This document shows positions 55,997 to 64,000 of a DNA stretch of 64,000 nt, piece after piece. How positions within the stretch are numbered: position 1 is the first letter of the stretch; each line of letters opens with the position of its first letter. The DNA lies in NCBI RefSeq assembly GCF_011250635.1, contig NZ_JAANNP010000005.1, positions 55,876 to 119,875 on the forward strand, read 5' to 3'. The notes under the pieces are model-generated. The model made no database searches. It saw only the letters and a list, made by a program, of their open reading frames with translations, and was not told the DNA's origin. The position numbers were made by a program, and so were the translations under genes. The DNA comes from Motilibacter deserti. GTDB taxonomy: Bacteria > Actinomycetota > Actinomycetes > Motilibacterales > Motilibacteraceae.

Positions 55997-58207
55997 TCAG
56001 GCGGGAACGTCCTCGGTCCCGCTGCGCGTCCAGTGCCGGTGGGCGACGACGGCGTCGATGAACGCCGGAGCCGTGGAGGCCGCCGTGCGGCCGACGACGA
56101 CGCCCGGCTGACCGCTGCGGCTGCCGAGGGCGGCGGTCAGGAACGCCTCCCCGTCACCGTCGGCGCCGATCGGCTTGTAGTGCTTGTACGCCTCCCGCAC
56201 GAAGTGCAGCGCCTCCGCGTTGGTCCGCAGCGCACCCGCGCCGCTCGGGACGTAGACCGCGTCGTACTGCACCGACTCGCTGTTGAAGAAGGTCGCGTTG
56301 ACCGCGACCTCGCTGCCGCCCGCCGCCGCGACCGTGCCCAGGTGCGGCGCGATCACGTGCGACGCGGCCTTCGCCTTCGTCACCGCGGCCTTGAGGGCGG
56401 TGACGTCCGCGCCGTCGACGCCGTCCGCCACGAGGATGGCGACGAGACGGCCCTTCGCCGAGGGGCGGGGCAGGCTCTCCTCGCTCAGCGCCGGGGAGGT
56501 GCCGATCGCGGTGTTCGGCCGGCCAGAGGGTGCCGGCATACCGAGGGCGGCGGCGACCTCGCGGACGAGCCGGGTGTCGATGTTGGCCAGGTGGCCGAGC
56601 ATGCGCTGCCTGACCGCTGCGGACTGCACCTTGCTCAGCTCGAACTGCAGGGCCATGACGATGTGCTTCTTCTCGCGCTCGGTCTGGCTCTGGAAGAAGA
56701 GCGTCGCCTGGCTGTAGTGGTCCCCGAACGACTCCGCGCGGGTGCGGGCTTTGCGCCCCGACACCGGGGCGGCGTACGAGACGAAGCCGCCCTGCGCCGC
56801 GTTGGCCTCGTCAGCGCGCGCTCCCAGCGAGTTCGGCTCGTAGTTCACCTTGCCCGGCCGGTTGTTGTAGCGCATGAACCCGTCCTGGTTGAACGTGTTC
56901 ACCGCCGACTTCGGCTGGTTGATCGGGAGCTGGGAGAAGTTCGGGGTGCCGAAGCGGTTGAGCTGGGTGTCGAGGTAGGAGAACAGCCGGCCCTGGAAGA
57001 GCGGGTCCTCCGTCGCGTCGATGCCGGGCACGAGGTGGCCGATGTGGAACGCCGACTGCTCGGTCTCCTCGAAGAAGTTGTCCGGGTTGCGGTTGAGCGT
57101 GAGCCGCCCGACCCGCTGGGCCGGGATCAGCTCCTCGGGCCAGATCTTCGTGGAGTCGAGCACGTCGAACGGGGCCTTCTCGGCCTCGGACTCGGGCAGC
57201 AGCTGCAGCGCCAGCTCATACTCGGGGTAGTTGCGCGTCGCGATGGCGTCCCAGAGGTCGCGGCGGTGGTAGTCCGCGTCGATCCCCATGAGCTTGTGGG
57301 CCTCCGGCCACACGAGGGAGCTGATGCCGAGGAGCGGCTTCCAGTGCCACTTCACCAGCGTCGACTCGCCTCGGGCGTTGACCAGCCGGAAGGTGTGGAC
57401 CCCGAAGCCCTCCATGGTGCGGTAGCTGCGCGGGATCGCGCGGTCCGACATGGTCCACATGACCATGTGCATGGACTCAGGGGTGAGCGAGATGAAGTCC
57501 CAGAAGTTGTCGTGCGCCGTCGACGCCTGCGGGATCTCGTTGTGCGGCTCCGGCTTGAACGCGTGGACGAGGTCGGGGAACTTGATCGCGTCCTGGATGA
57601 AGAAGACCGGGATGTTGTTGCCGACTAGGTCGAAGACGCCCTGGCTGGTGTAGAACTTCGTCGCGAACCCGCGGGCGTCCCGCGCGGTGTCGGCCGAGCC
57701 GCGGGACCCGTTGACCGTGGAGAAGCGGACGAACACCGGCGTGGTCGCCGACGGGTCGGTGAGGAATGCCGCCGTCGTATATTGCGACAGCGAGCGGTAG
57801 ACACGGAAGACCCCGTGCGCCCCGGAGCCACGCGCGTGCACCGCCCGCTCGGGGATGCGCTCGTGGTCGAAGTGCATGATCTTCTCGCGGAAGGCGAAGT
57901 CCTCCAGCAACGACGGCCCACGGGCGCCGGCGCGCAACGTGTTCTGGTTGTCGGAGATGCGGACGCCCTGGTTCGTGGTGAGGAACCTGCCCGACGCCAC
58001 CGGCGGGTCCGCTGCCGGCACGGCAGCCGCGGGGGCGACGCCGGACTCGGCGGCGGCCGCCTCTCCCCCGTGCATCGCCGCCCCGACGGCGATCGCGCCG
58101 GCCGCCGCTCCGGCCCCCTGGATGAGCTGGCGCCGGCTCAGCCCACCACGATCGCTTTCCTCCGGCGTGCCGGAGACTGCTGTCCCATCTGTTGGCCCTG
58201 CGGTCAT
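55997..58207 (-). CDS. katE: Tat-exported large-subunit catalase (clade 2, KatE type)
   Basis: 736 residues. A twin-arginine signal (SRRQLIQGAGAAAGAIAVGAA, from residue 24) precedes the catalase core: His124 in RAVHARGSGAHG, the catalytic Asn in FDLVGNNIPVFF (197-198), and the haem Tyr in RLFSYLDTQLNRFG (around 410). The C-terminal DJ-1/GATase-like domain (about 600-736) marks the large-subunit clade. It dismutates hydrogen peroxide, here outside the membrane. ATG 58207 follows GGAGG by 7 nt; an in-frame ATG further upstream lacks support. Confidence 0.93.
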   Translation of the reverse strand: MTAGPTDGTAVSGTPEESDRGGLSRRQLIQGAGAAAGAIAVGAAMHGGEAAAAESGVAPAAAVPAADPPVASGRFLTTNQGVRISDNQNTLRAGARGPSLLEDFAFREKIMHFDHERIPERAVHARGSGAHGVFRVYRSLSQYTTAAFLTDPSATTPVFVRFSTVNGSRGSADTARDARGFATKFYTSQGVFDLVGNNIPVFFIQDAIKFPDLVHAFKPEPHNEIPQASTAHDNFWDFISLTPESMHMVMWTMSDRAIPRSYRTMEGFGVHTFRLVNARGESTLVKWHWKPLLGISSLVWPEAHKLMGIDADYHRRDLWDAIATRNYPEYELALQLLPESEAEKAPFDVLDSTKIWPEELIPAQRVGRLTLNRNPDNFFEETEQSAFHIGHLVPGIDATEDPLFQGRLFSYLDTQLNRFGTPNFSQLPINQPKSAVNTFNQDGFMRYNNRPGKVNYEPNSLGARADEANAAQGGFVSYAAPVSGRKARTRAESFGDHYSQATLFFQSQTEREKKHIVMALQFELSKVQSAAVRQRMLGHLANIDTRLVREVAAALGMPAPSGRPNTAIGTSPALSEESLPRPSAKGRLVAILVADGVDGADVTALKAAVTKAKAASHVIAPHLGTVAAAGGSEVAVNATFFNSESVQYDAVYVPSGAGALRTNAEALHFVREAYKHYKPIGADGDGEAFLTAALGSRSGQPGVVVGRTAASTAPAFIDAVVAHRHWTRSGTEDVPA

Positions 58208-58391
58208 TTCCCGACCTCCTGCGCCTGGCCACCCTGCTCTGGATGGCTGCCCCGAGATGTGATCCCGCGCGAACTCTAGGGCCATTGGCAAGGGGTCGCT
58301 GGAGGGGTTTTCGGTTACGGATCCCTAACGTCGCGCCGGTGTTTCGGCAGCCGCGGACCAGGGAAAAAAGGGTGGCGCTCGTGCGCGGACA

Positions 58392-58437
58392 GGCCGGAGG
58401 CCGGGCGGGGGCTCATGCCTCCGTCCGGCCTCCGGCC
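58392..58437 (-). terminator. terminator hairpin after the serine protease gene
   Basis: Arms 58392-58403 and 58426-58437 (GGCCGGAGGCCG and complement) form a 12-bp stem, with further partial pairing inside. It lies 40 nt past the stop on the minus strand. Confidence 0.55.
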
Positions 58438-58476
58438 GTACCTGGTCCCGGTCCCATCCGGGTCGCTCGTCGCGTC

Positions 58477-60333
58477 CTAGAGGTCGCGCACCCCCTGCGA
58501 CCGCGGACCGAAGCCGAACGGCGCGGCCGGGTGCTCCGGCTGGGCTGACGCGTCGTAGGCCGGCTGGGCCGGGACCTGCGGCGCCGGGGCCGGGGTGGGC
58601 GCCGGCGGGTACTCGTGGCCCAGCGGCTGGAACGGCGCCGGCACGTGCGGACGGTCCTGGTGCGCGGGCTGCGCCGGGACGGGCGCGGTCGGGTGGTCCC
58701 CCTGCGGTGCGGTGGCGTGCGGGTAGCCGTCGGCCACCGGCGCGGCGGGGTAGGCCGGGGCGTACGGCCCCTGCGGCTGCTGCGGGAACTGACCCTGGGC
58801 CGGCATCGCCGGGTGCTGGCCGGCGGCGTACACGGGAGCGCCTTGGGCAGCGGGGCCGTAGCCGCCGGCGGGAGCCTCGGCGTAGCCGGCACCGGGCGCG
58901 CCGACGGGGAACACCTGCTGGGCGGCGGCTGCGGCCCGCTTGCGGCGGCGGCGCAGGACGACGGCCAGGACCGCGCCGAGGACGACGAGCAGCGCCGCAG
59001 CCGCGCCGCCGAGGATCAGCGGCAGAGAGCTCGACGAGGGCGTCTCGTCCTGGCCGGCGGTGATCGCGGTCTGGCTGTCGCTGATGTAGCGGTCGGCGTA
59101 GGCGTGCGAGGGGAAGAGGTCCTTCACCTCACGGAAGAGCGGCAGCGCACGCTTGTAGTAGTGGTTGAAGTAGTCCTCCAGCGCGGTGTTGTACTTCGTC
59201 GTGGTGACGCTCGTCGCCGGGGTGACGTTGTTCGCCCGCAGCTGGTCCTGCAGCACCTGGCCCTGCTGGCAGAACTGCTGTCCCACCGAGACGCCGCGGT
59301 CGTCGATCGCGCCGGAGACCAGCACGCCGATCACGGCGCCGCTCTCGTCGAGGCAGGCACCGCCCGAGCTGCCGGGCGAGGCCTTCGCGTCCGTCTGCAG
59401 CAGCGGCACCCCGGACTCGGTCGTCTTGGTGGCGGTGATGGTGCCGGCCGAGATCGTGGGCTGCAGGGTCGCGGCCTCGCTCATGCCCTGGATGTAGGTC
59501 GCGTCCGCCGGGAACCCGCTGACGTACACCTTGCTGCCGACGGCCATGGTGTTGCTGTCGCCCATGGCGACGGTCGGCAGGTTCTCGTAGCCGCGGATGC
59601 GCAGGAGCGCCGTGTCCTCCCCGGAGTCCTGGGCCGACGAGGCGAGGACGGTCGCCGGGACCGGCTTGCCCTCCCGGGTGCCGCCGTTCGCGGCGACCCC
59701 CATGAGGACCTCGACCTTCGGGGCCTTCATCGAGACCTTGACGTGCGTGCTGTTGTAGGTCGCGACCGCCTTCTGCATGGCGGTGATGGCCTCGTCGGAG
59801 AGGTCGAGCTCCTCGAGCTCGAGCGAGGTCATGTCGGCGGTGGAGAACTCCTCCGCCGCCATCGACGCGAACTGCTCCTTCGTCGCGTCGTCGGCGGTCA
59901 CCACGTGGGCGGCCGTGCCCAGGACGCCGTCGGGCGTCAGCACGAAGGCGCTCCCGACGGCTTGCAGCTCGTAGCTCTTCGAGCGGCTCTTGCCCGTCGT
60001 CTTGATATAGCTGTCCGGGTCCCGTGCGAAGCGCGTGGTGATGTAGTCCCACATCGCGGACTCGTCCGCGCCGATGCCACCGGTCAGCGCCTTCTGCACC
60101 GCGAGGGTGACCAGGTCGTTGAACGCCGGCGCGAGCGTCCACTCGCGCTGGGCCACCGTCGCCGCGTACGTCGTCACCACGGCCTGCACGGCGGGGTTCG
60201 TCCGCTCGGCGACCCGGGTCTCGGGCCGGACCGACGCGGCCTCGTCGGCGGCGAGGGCGGGGGCGGCGCCGAGGGTGCCGGCCGCGATCGCCGCCGCGGT
60301 ACCGGCGAGCAGCATGCGGGATCGTGCGTTCAC
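58477..60333 (-). CDS. secreted, membrane-anchored trypsin-like serine protease
   Basis: 618 residues. Signal peptide RMLLAGTAAAIAAGTLGAAPALA; trypsin-like domain with His143 (TAAHVV), Asp240 (SGEDTALLR) and Ser323 (SPGSSGG); a helical segment; one transmembrane helix (about 435-460, followed by RRRRKR); then a 150-residue Pro/Ala/Gln-rich cytoplasmic tail. A helical insertion (about 150-200) sits between His and Asp. No PDZ domain. The topology puts the protease outside and the tail inside. GTG 60333 with GGGAG 8 nt upstream. Confidence 0.88.
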   Translation of the reverse strand: MNARSRMLLAGTAAAIAAGTLGAAPALAADEAASVRPETRVAERTNPAVQAVVTTYAATVAQREWTLAPAFNDLVTLAVQKALTGGIGADESAMWDYITTRFARDPDSYIKTTGKSRSKSYELQAVGSAFVLTPDGVLGTAAHVVTADDATKEQFASMAAEEFSTADMTSLELEELDLSDEAITAMQKAVATYNSTHVKVSMKAPKVEVLMGVAANGGTREGKPVPATVLASSAQDSGEDTALLRIRGYENLPTVAMGDSNTMAVGSKVYVSGFPADATYIQGMSEAATLQPTISAGTITATKTTESGVPLLQTDAKASPGSSGGACLDESGAVIGVLVSGAIDDRGVSVGQQFCQQGQVLQDQLRANNVTPATSVTTTKYNTALEDYFNHYYKRALPLFREVKDLFPSHAYADRYISDSQTAITAGQDETPSSSSLPLILGGAAAALLVVLGAVLAVVLRRRRKRAAAAAQQVFPVGAPGAGYAEAPAGGYGPAAQGAPVYAAGQHPAMPAQGQFPQQPQGPYAPAYPAAPVADGYPHATAPQGDHPTAPVPAQPAHQDRPHVPAPFQPLGHEYPPAPTPAPAPQVPAQPAYDASAQPEHPAAPFGFGPRSQGVRDL

Positions 60334-60591
60334 TGTCGTCTCCCTGAGAAGGTTTCCGCTCGGCGCCCGGAGCACGAGCCGCTGGGGGTCGCTCGTGGCC
60401 GGACCGCCGTCACGTGGGGGTGTCGGTCGGGGCAGCGGGTCGCGGGTGGGTCGGGGCCGTGGTGCCCCGGTCCGTCCCGCCGCCCTTGCCGAGGGTTAGG
60501 AAGGGCCGGGCCCGCTCTGAGATACGCCCAGGTCAGGAAGATTTCGGCAGCGGTGCCGTGCCACCGCGGCGAGATCGGAGGCGAGCGCTTG

Positions 60592-61230
60592 TCAAGGGCG
60601 CTGGCCGGGCGGCGTCGTGGGTGCCGGCACCCCCTGAGCGAGGCCGAGACTGCGCAGCTGCATCGCCGCCAGAGCCCGGGCGGCCGACGGATCGCCGTCC
60701 CGCCACCCGCGCACGGTCCCGGCGGGCAGGGCGGCCAGGTCCGCGAGGGGGCGCTGCGCCAGGGCGCGGACCGCGAGGACCTCGAGGCCGTCGGGCCCGA
60801 GCGTCAGACGACGGGCGACGGCCGCCTCGCGCACCCAGCCGATCCGGCGCGGCAGCCAACGGGCCAGGACCGCTGCGGCCGGGAGCAGCAGGACCAGGAC
60901 GGCGAGCAGGAGCGCGAGACCGCTGACTGCGTCCTGCTGAGTACGCCCCGCCTCTTGCAGGGCCGACCCCGCCCCGCTCGCCCCCGTCAGCGCATCGCGC
61001 AGCCGGTCACCCACCAGCGGCAGGCCGCCGGCGGAGTCCCCGGCGGAGGTGAGCCTGCGCGTCAGATCGCTGCCGGCCTGCTCGATCTCCCGCCCCGGCG
61101 CGCCGAGCCGCTCGACCTGCTGGTGGGTCTCGTACGCGACCCGGGCCCACAGCAGGATCCAGGCCAGGACGAGCGCGTCCCCGAGTGCCTGCCGGAGCCG
61201 GTGGGAAGGGTCGTCGGCATAGAGCTTCAT
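60592..61230 (-). CDS. membrane protein of unknown function
   Basis: 212 residues with two transmembrane segments, about 16-35 (LGDALVLAWILLWARVAY) and 105-130 (LALLLAVLVLLLPAAAVLARWL), separated by an external helical loop containing a GLPLVGDRLRDAL motif typical of this actinomycete family. The C-terminal 80 residues are cytoplasmic. Its ATG overlaps the candidate ATG of the divergent frameshifted gene by 2 bp, so one of the two starts may be wrong. Confidence 0.75.
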   Translation of the reverse strand: MKLYADDPSHRLRQALGDALVLAWILLWARVAYETHQQVERLGAPGREIEQAGSDLTRRLTSAGDSAGGLPLVGDRLRDALTGASGAGSALQEAGRTQQDAVSGLALLLAVLVLLLPAAAVLARWLPRRIGWVREAAVARRLTLGPDGLEVLAVRALAQRPLADLAALPAGTVRGWRDGDPSAARALAAMQLRSLGLAQGVPAPTTPPGQRP

Positions 61231-61596
61231 GGACGCACAGTTCCCGAACCAGGTCTCCTGCTACTCAGTACGGGCGACGAGAAGGAAGCCGTGGGCGCCG
61301 CTCGTCGTCGCCGTGGCGGTCGCCGGCACGGGGCTGGGGGTCTCGTCGGTCGCCGCGAACTCCGTGGGGACGGACGTCGAGGAGGCGCTCACCGGCAGCG
61401 CGACGGGCATCGTCAACACGGGGGCGCAGCTGGGCACCCCGCTGGGGTGGCCGCCGCCGTCCTTCTCGCAGCAGGGGGGCCGTACGGCCCGCTGTCCGGC
61501 ACCGCCGCCGCGTGGGCGGCCTGCGCGCTGGCCGGCGGGGCATGCGCGGCCTGCACGGCGGCGGGCGCGCGGCAGCCGATAGGTTCGCACCGGTGA
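61229..61596 (+). pseudogene. frameshifted small membrane protein gene upstream of lycopene cyclase
   Basis: The first frame (61229-61446) codes a hydrophobic helix WAPLVVAVAVAGTGLGVSS and NTGAQLGTPLG with almost only G/C third positions. After the G run at 61444-61447 that frame degrades, and the -1 frame continues well (VAAAVLLAAGG, AAAWAACALAGGACAACTAAG) to a TGA at 61594. That TGA overlaps the GTG of the next gene. One missing G restores an about 121-residue protein with two or three helices. Mutation or homopolymer sequencing error. Function unknown. Confidence 0.6.
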
Positions 61597-62831
61597 CGAC
61601 GCAAAGCCCGGCGGTCCCGGGACGGGAGCGGGTCGACGTCCTCGTCGCCGGAGCAGGACCGGCGGGGCTCGCCGCGGCGGCGGCGTGTGCGCGCGAGGGG
61701 CTGCAGGTCATCGTCGTCGATCCGCTGCACGCTCCGTGGCGGCCCACCTACTCCCTCTGGCACGACGAGGCGGAGGCGGCGGCGTCGGCGTTGGGCCTCG
61801 GGACCGCCACGACGATCAGCTCGGCGTTCGACCGCACCCTCGTGCGCACCGCACGGTCCGAGCTGACGCTGGCCCGGCGCTACGCCGTGCTGGACAACAC
61901 CGCTGCCCGGCAGGCGCTGCTCGACGCCGCGACCCGCCGCGGCGCGCAGCTCGTCACCGACCGGCTCGTCGCCGTCTCGCCGGACGGGACCGGCCGCCTC
62001 GCCTCCGGCCGCCGGATCGACGCCGCGGTGGTCCTCGACGCGACCGGGCCCAGGCCACGTCGCGGTGCGGCCGGCCCGGCGCAGCGGGCCTGGGGCGAGC
62101 TGGTCGAGGGCGCCGACGCACTGGTGGCAAAAGGCGAAGCCCTTTTCATGGACTGGGCTACGCCGAAGCGCGTTTCAGCCGACTTCCCTTGGTTCCTCTA
62201 CGCGCTCGACCGCGGCGACGGCTCGACGCTGCTGGAGGCCACCTCGCTCGCGGCGGCCCCGCCCGTCCCGCTGCCCGCGTTGCGCGCGGCGCTGCACCAA
62301 CTGCTGGCCCGGCACGCCTTGCGCCCGGTCGGGCCGGCCGAGCGCGTCTCGATCCCGCTGGGAGACCCTCCCCCGCCCCGCCGCAGGACGACGGTCCCCC
62401 TCGGCGCGGCCGCAGGCCTGGTCCATCCTGCGACGGGCTACAGCGTCGCCGCGTCGCTGCTGCTGGCGACCCCGCTCGCCGGGGCCGTGGCCGCCGCCGT
62501 GCAGGCCGGGGACGCTGCCGGAGCGCGGCGCGCGGCGGAGCGGACGACGTGGCCGACCTCCCGCCGTCGGGCTTGGCCGCTGCTGCGGCTGGGGCTCGAC
62601 GTGCTGCTGGGGCTGGACGCGGACGGGCTCGACGCGTTCTTCGCGGCCTTCTTCACCCTCCCCGAGCACACCTGGGCGGGCTACGCGGCGGCCGACCCGC
62701 ACCCCACCGCGGTGACGGCGGCGATGCGCAGCACGTTCATCGCGCTCCCGTGGCGGCTGCGGCGGGACGTGCTCGCCGCGTGCGCCACGCCGCCGGGCGC
62801 GCGGCTGCTCGTGCGCGCGGTCACCGGGTAG
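61593..62831 (+). CDS. crtL: lycopene cyclase, CrtL type
   Basis: 412 residues, FAD/NAD-dependent. Dinucleotide motif VLVAGAGPAGLAAA (residues 15-28), YSLWHDE, the AQRAWGELVEG and FMDW segments, FPWFLYALDRGDGSTLLEATSLA, and AAAGLVHPATGYSVA together match the plant/cyanobacterial-type lycopene beta/epsilon cyclase family. It would close lycopene ends to form beta- or related rings in the membrane. No other carotenoid gene is in the window. GTG start is coupled to the upstream frameshifted gene (GTGA). Confidence 0.87.
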   Translation: MTTQSPAVPGRERVDVLVAGAGPAGLAAAAACAREGLQVIVVDPLHAPWRPTYSLWHDEAEAAASALGLGTATTISSAFDRTLVRTARSELTLARRYAVLDNTAARQALLDAATRRGAQLVTDRLVAVSPDGTGRLASGRRIDAAVVLDATGPRPRRGAAGPAQRAWGELVEGADALVAKGEALFMDWATPKRVSADFPWFLYALDRGDGSTLLEATSLAAAPPVPLPALRAALHQLLARHALRPVGPAERVSIPLGDPPPPRRRTTVPLGAAAGLVHPATGYSVAASLLLATPLAGAVAAAVQAGDAAGARRAAERTTWPTSRRRAWPLLRLGLDVLLGLDADGLDAFFAAFFTLPEHTWAGYAAADPHPTAVTAAMRSTFIALPWRLRRDVLAACATPPGARLLVRAVTG

Positions 62832-62974
62832 CACGTGCAGGCGCCCTGGGCGGCCGGCCCGGGCGCGCGCAGCGTGGGGGAAGCGGGCAACGACGGACAG
62901 CGGCGCGGGTCGCGGCAGTGCGGTTCGTCACGCAGACGCGTCGAGAGACGTCCCGTGGGGCACCCTACATAACA

Positions 62975-63002
62975 GGGAATCGGTTCCGACGGTGATGCGT
63001 TG
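62975..63002 (+). promoter_or_regulatory. sigma-R (SigR/SigH-type) promoter of rbpA
   Basis: GGGAAT (62975-62980), exactly 18 nt, then GTTG (62999-63002): the consensus of thiol-oxidative-stress sigma factors of the SigR/SigH group. rbpA is a known member of that regulon in Streptomyces. The start would fall near 63009, giving a leader of about 46 nt. Confidence 0.85.
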
Positions 63003-63054
63003 GATCAGGTGCTGGGGAGAGTCCCGGTCCCCTATGTGAGCGAGGAGGCATCCG

Positions 63055-63411
63055 ATGGCTGAGCGAGCGCTACGCGGCTCGCGTCTCGGCGCGCAGAGCT
63101 ACGAGTCGGACACGGGCGTGGACGCCGCCCCCCGACAGCGCGTGGAGTACGACTGCGCGGCAGGACACCGGACGTCCGTCCCGTTCTCCACCGAGGCCGA
63201 GGTCCCACTGGTGTGGGAGTGTCGGGTCTGCGGCCAGGAGGCGCTGCAGGTCGACGCCTCCCGCCCCGAGCCGAAGCGGGCCAAGCCCCCGCGGACGCAC
63301 TGGGACATGCTGATGGAGCGCCGGACCGTGGCCGAGCTCGAGGAGCTGCTCGCAGAGCGGCTGGAGCTGCTGCGGGCGCGGCGCGGCGAGACGACGCGCA
63401 AGAGCGCCTGA
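63055..63411 (+). CDS. rbpA: RNA polymerase-binding protein RbpA
   Basis: 118 residues, full length. MAERALRGSRLGAQSYESDTGVD, the zinc-ribbon-like core with C...H and CRVCG, and the C-terminal sigma-interaction domain PRTHWDMLMERRTVAELEELLAERLELLR are all present. RbpA binds the RNA polymerase/sigma-A holoenzyme and stabilises open complexes. GAGGAGG lies 7 nt before the ATG. Paired with fxsA (convergent), as commonly in actinomycetes. Confidence 0.96.
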   Translation: MAERALRGSRLGAQSYESDTGVDAAPRQRVEYDCAAGHRTSVPFSTEAEVPLVWECRVCGQEALQVDASRPEPKRAKPPRTHWDMLMERRTVAELEELLAERLELLRARRGETTRKSA

Positions 63412-63428
63412 CCTGAGCTGACAGGAGG

Positions 63429-63457
63429 AGGGCCCCGGGGCGACGCCCCGGGGCCCT
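63429..63457. terminator. terminator after rbpA
   Basis: A stem of 12-13 bp (63429-63441 with 63445-63457) with a 3-nt loop, followed by TTCT, 18 nt past the rbpA stop. Confidence 0.8.
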
Positions 63458-63522
63458 TCTGCGTGCGCGGGCCGCTGCGGGCACCCACCGGCCCAGGCGC
63501 CTCGGCCCACGCAGCGTCGCCG

Positions 63523-64000
63523 CTACCGCTCCTTCGCGGGGCCGTCGTCCGGGTCGACGACCTCGCCCTCGATCACCCGGCCCGGACCGGCCGCCCCGCC
63601 GCCCCGCCGCGCTCCGGGCCAGCCCGGCGGCACGGGCCCCGGCGGTGCCGAGCCGGGCGGCGCGGCCCCCGGCGGCCACACGCCGCCACCGGCGGCCGCG
63701 GCGCGCAACGCGGCGGGCGAGAGCCCGAGCCGGCGCGCCACTCGGCGGGTGAGCAGCAGGACGAACGCCGACCGGGCGAGCGCTCGCGTCGGCGGGAAGA
63801 GCAGCAGCAGCCCGACGACATCGCTGAGGAAGCCGGGCACGGACAGCAGCCCTGCGCCGAGCAGCACGAGCGCAGCGTCGGCGAGCTCCCGGCCGGGCAG
63901 CTGGCCGCCGGCCATCGACCCACGCAGCGCGCTCCAGGCGCGTACCCCTTCCCGCCGCAGCAGCCACAGCCCGAGCAGCGACGTCGCCAGCAGCAGGAGG
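63523..64000 (-). CDS. fxsA: FxsA family membrane protein (5' end outside window)
   Basis: The frame continues to the end of the window with no stop (LLLLATSLLGLWLLRREGVRAWSALRGS upstream of the internal Met at 63915), so the start lies beyond base 64000. ELADAALVLLGAGLLSVPGFLSDVVGLLLLFPPTR is the FxsA signature (two membrane helices around PGFxSD). The tail is Gly/Pro-rich and ends VIEGEVVDPDD. In E. coli FxsA relieves phage T7 exclusion by F; the general role is unknown. Confidence 0.9.
   Translation of the reverse strand, partial: LLLLATSLLGLWLLRREGVRAWSALRGSMAGGQLPGRELADAALVLLGAGLLSVPGFLSDVVGLLLLFPPTRALARSAFVLLLTRRVARRLGLSPAALRAAAAGGGVWPPGAAPPGSAPPGPVPPGWPGARRGGGAAGPGRVIEGEVVDPDDGPAKER

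Noticed and set aside
58615-61596. 993-codon plus-strand frame over the serine protease and membrane-protein genes
   Set aside because: Only its last about 50 codons (after the G run at 61444) look coding; the rest is antisense to well-supported genes.

Overview
The window is very high-GC DNA with GTG/TTG starts, G/C-ending codons, an RbpA gene, a CrtL-type lycopene cyclase and the conserved block DUF881 - gcvH - FHA - MerR - bifunctional nuclease - MerR - glycine riboswitch - gcvP. Together these point to an actinomycete. The genus cannot be fixed from the sequence alone.

Layout. 1-8.1 kb: the gcvH/FtsR/gcvP block; gcvP follows a tandem glycine riboswitch. 8.2-12 kb: a DUF5999 protein, then a translationally coupled stress-signalling cassette (RsbQ-like hydrolase, a PAS/PP2C/HATPase RsbP-like phosphatase, an STAS antagonist). 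12-19.3 kb, minus strand: GH16-like protein, MscS channel, HAD phosphatase and SbcC/SbcD. 19.4-24.2 kb: a GCS2 ligase, LURP-one protein, SDR, Rv2578c-like radical SAM protein under a LexA-type box, and an RBBP9-like hydrolase. 24.4-30.2 kb: a secreted protein, two tiny paralogous genes, a large LuxR regulator and a divergent PPOX/MocR pair. 30.2-36.5 kb: rpsD, a DUF2470 protein with an iron-box-like site, an Orn/Lys/Arg decarboxylase, a YbdK-type ligase, an M20 peptidase and a GNAT. 36.5-42.6 kb: a Tat-exported multicopper oxidase, a protein with three cold-shock domains, an MTQ2-like methyltransferase/CDGSH/haem-oxygenase-like diiron operon and a Tat-exported phosphoesterase. 43-46.4 kb: haloperoxidase-like hydrolase, DUF2238 protein, VOC protein and a small membrane protein.

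46.5-50.3 kb is different: lower GC, sparse coding, remnants of a MazF toxin and a RibD/DHFR-like gene, a frameshifted membrane protein, a truncated secreted protein and a 28-bp sequence resembling a Xer/dif site. It reads as an eroded accessory or replication-terminus locus.

50.5-64 kb: GNAT, a leaderless (no signal peptide) metzincin-like protease overlapping a small beta-rich protein, a secreted esterase with CBM2, a Tat-exported large catalase, a membrane-anchored trypsin-like protease, a frameshifted membrane gene coupled to lycopene cyclase, rbpA behind a textbook sigma-R promoter, and a partial fxsA.

A recurrent feature is a TA(G/C)NNT -10 element 6-8 nt before the start codon, implying many leaderless mRNAs. 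Redox, iron and stress functions recur (catalase, multicopper oxidase, CDGSH, diiron enzyme, sigma-R-driven rbpA, RsbQ/P cassette).
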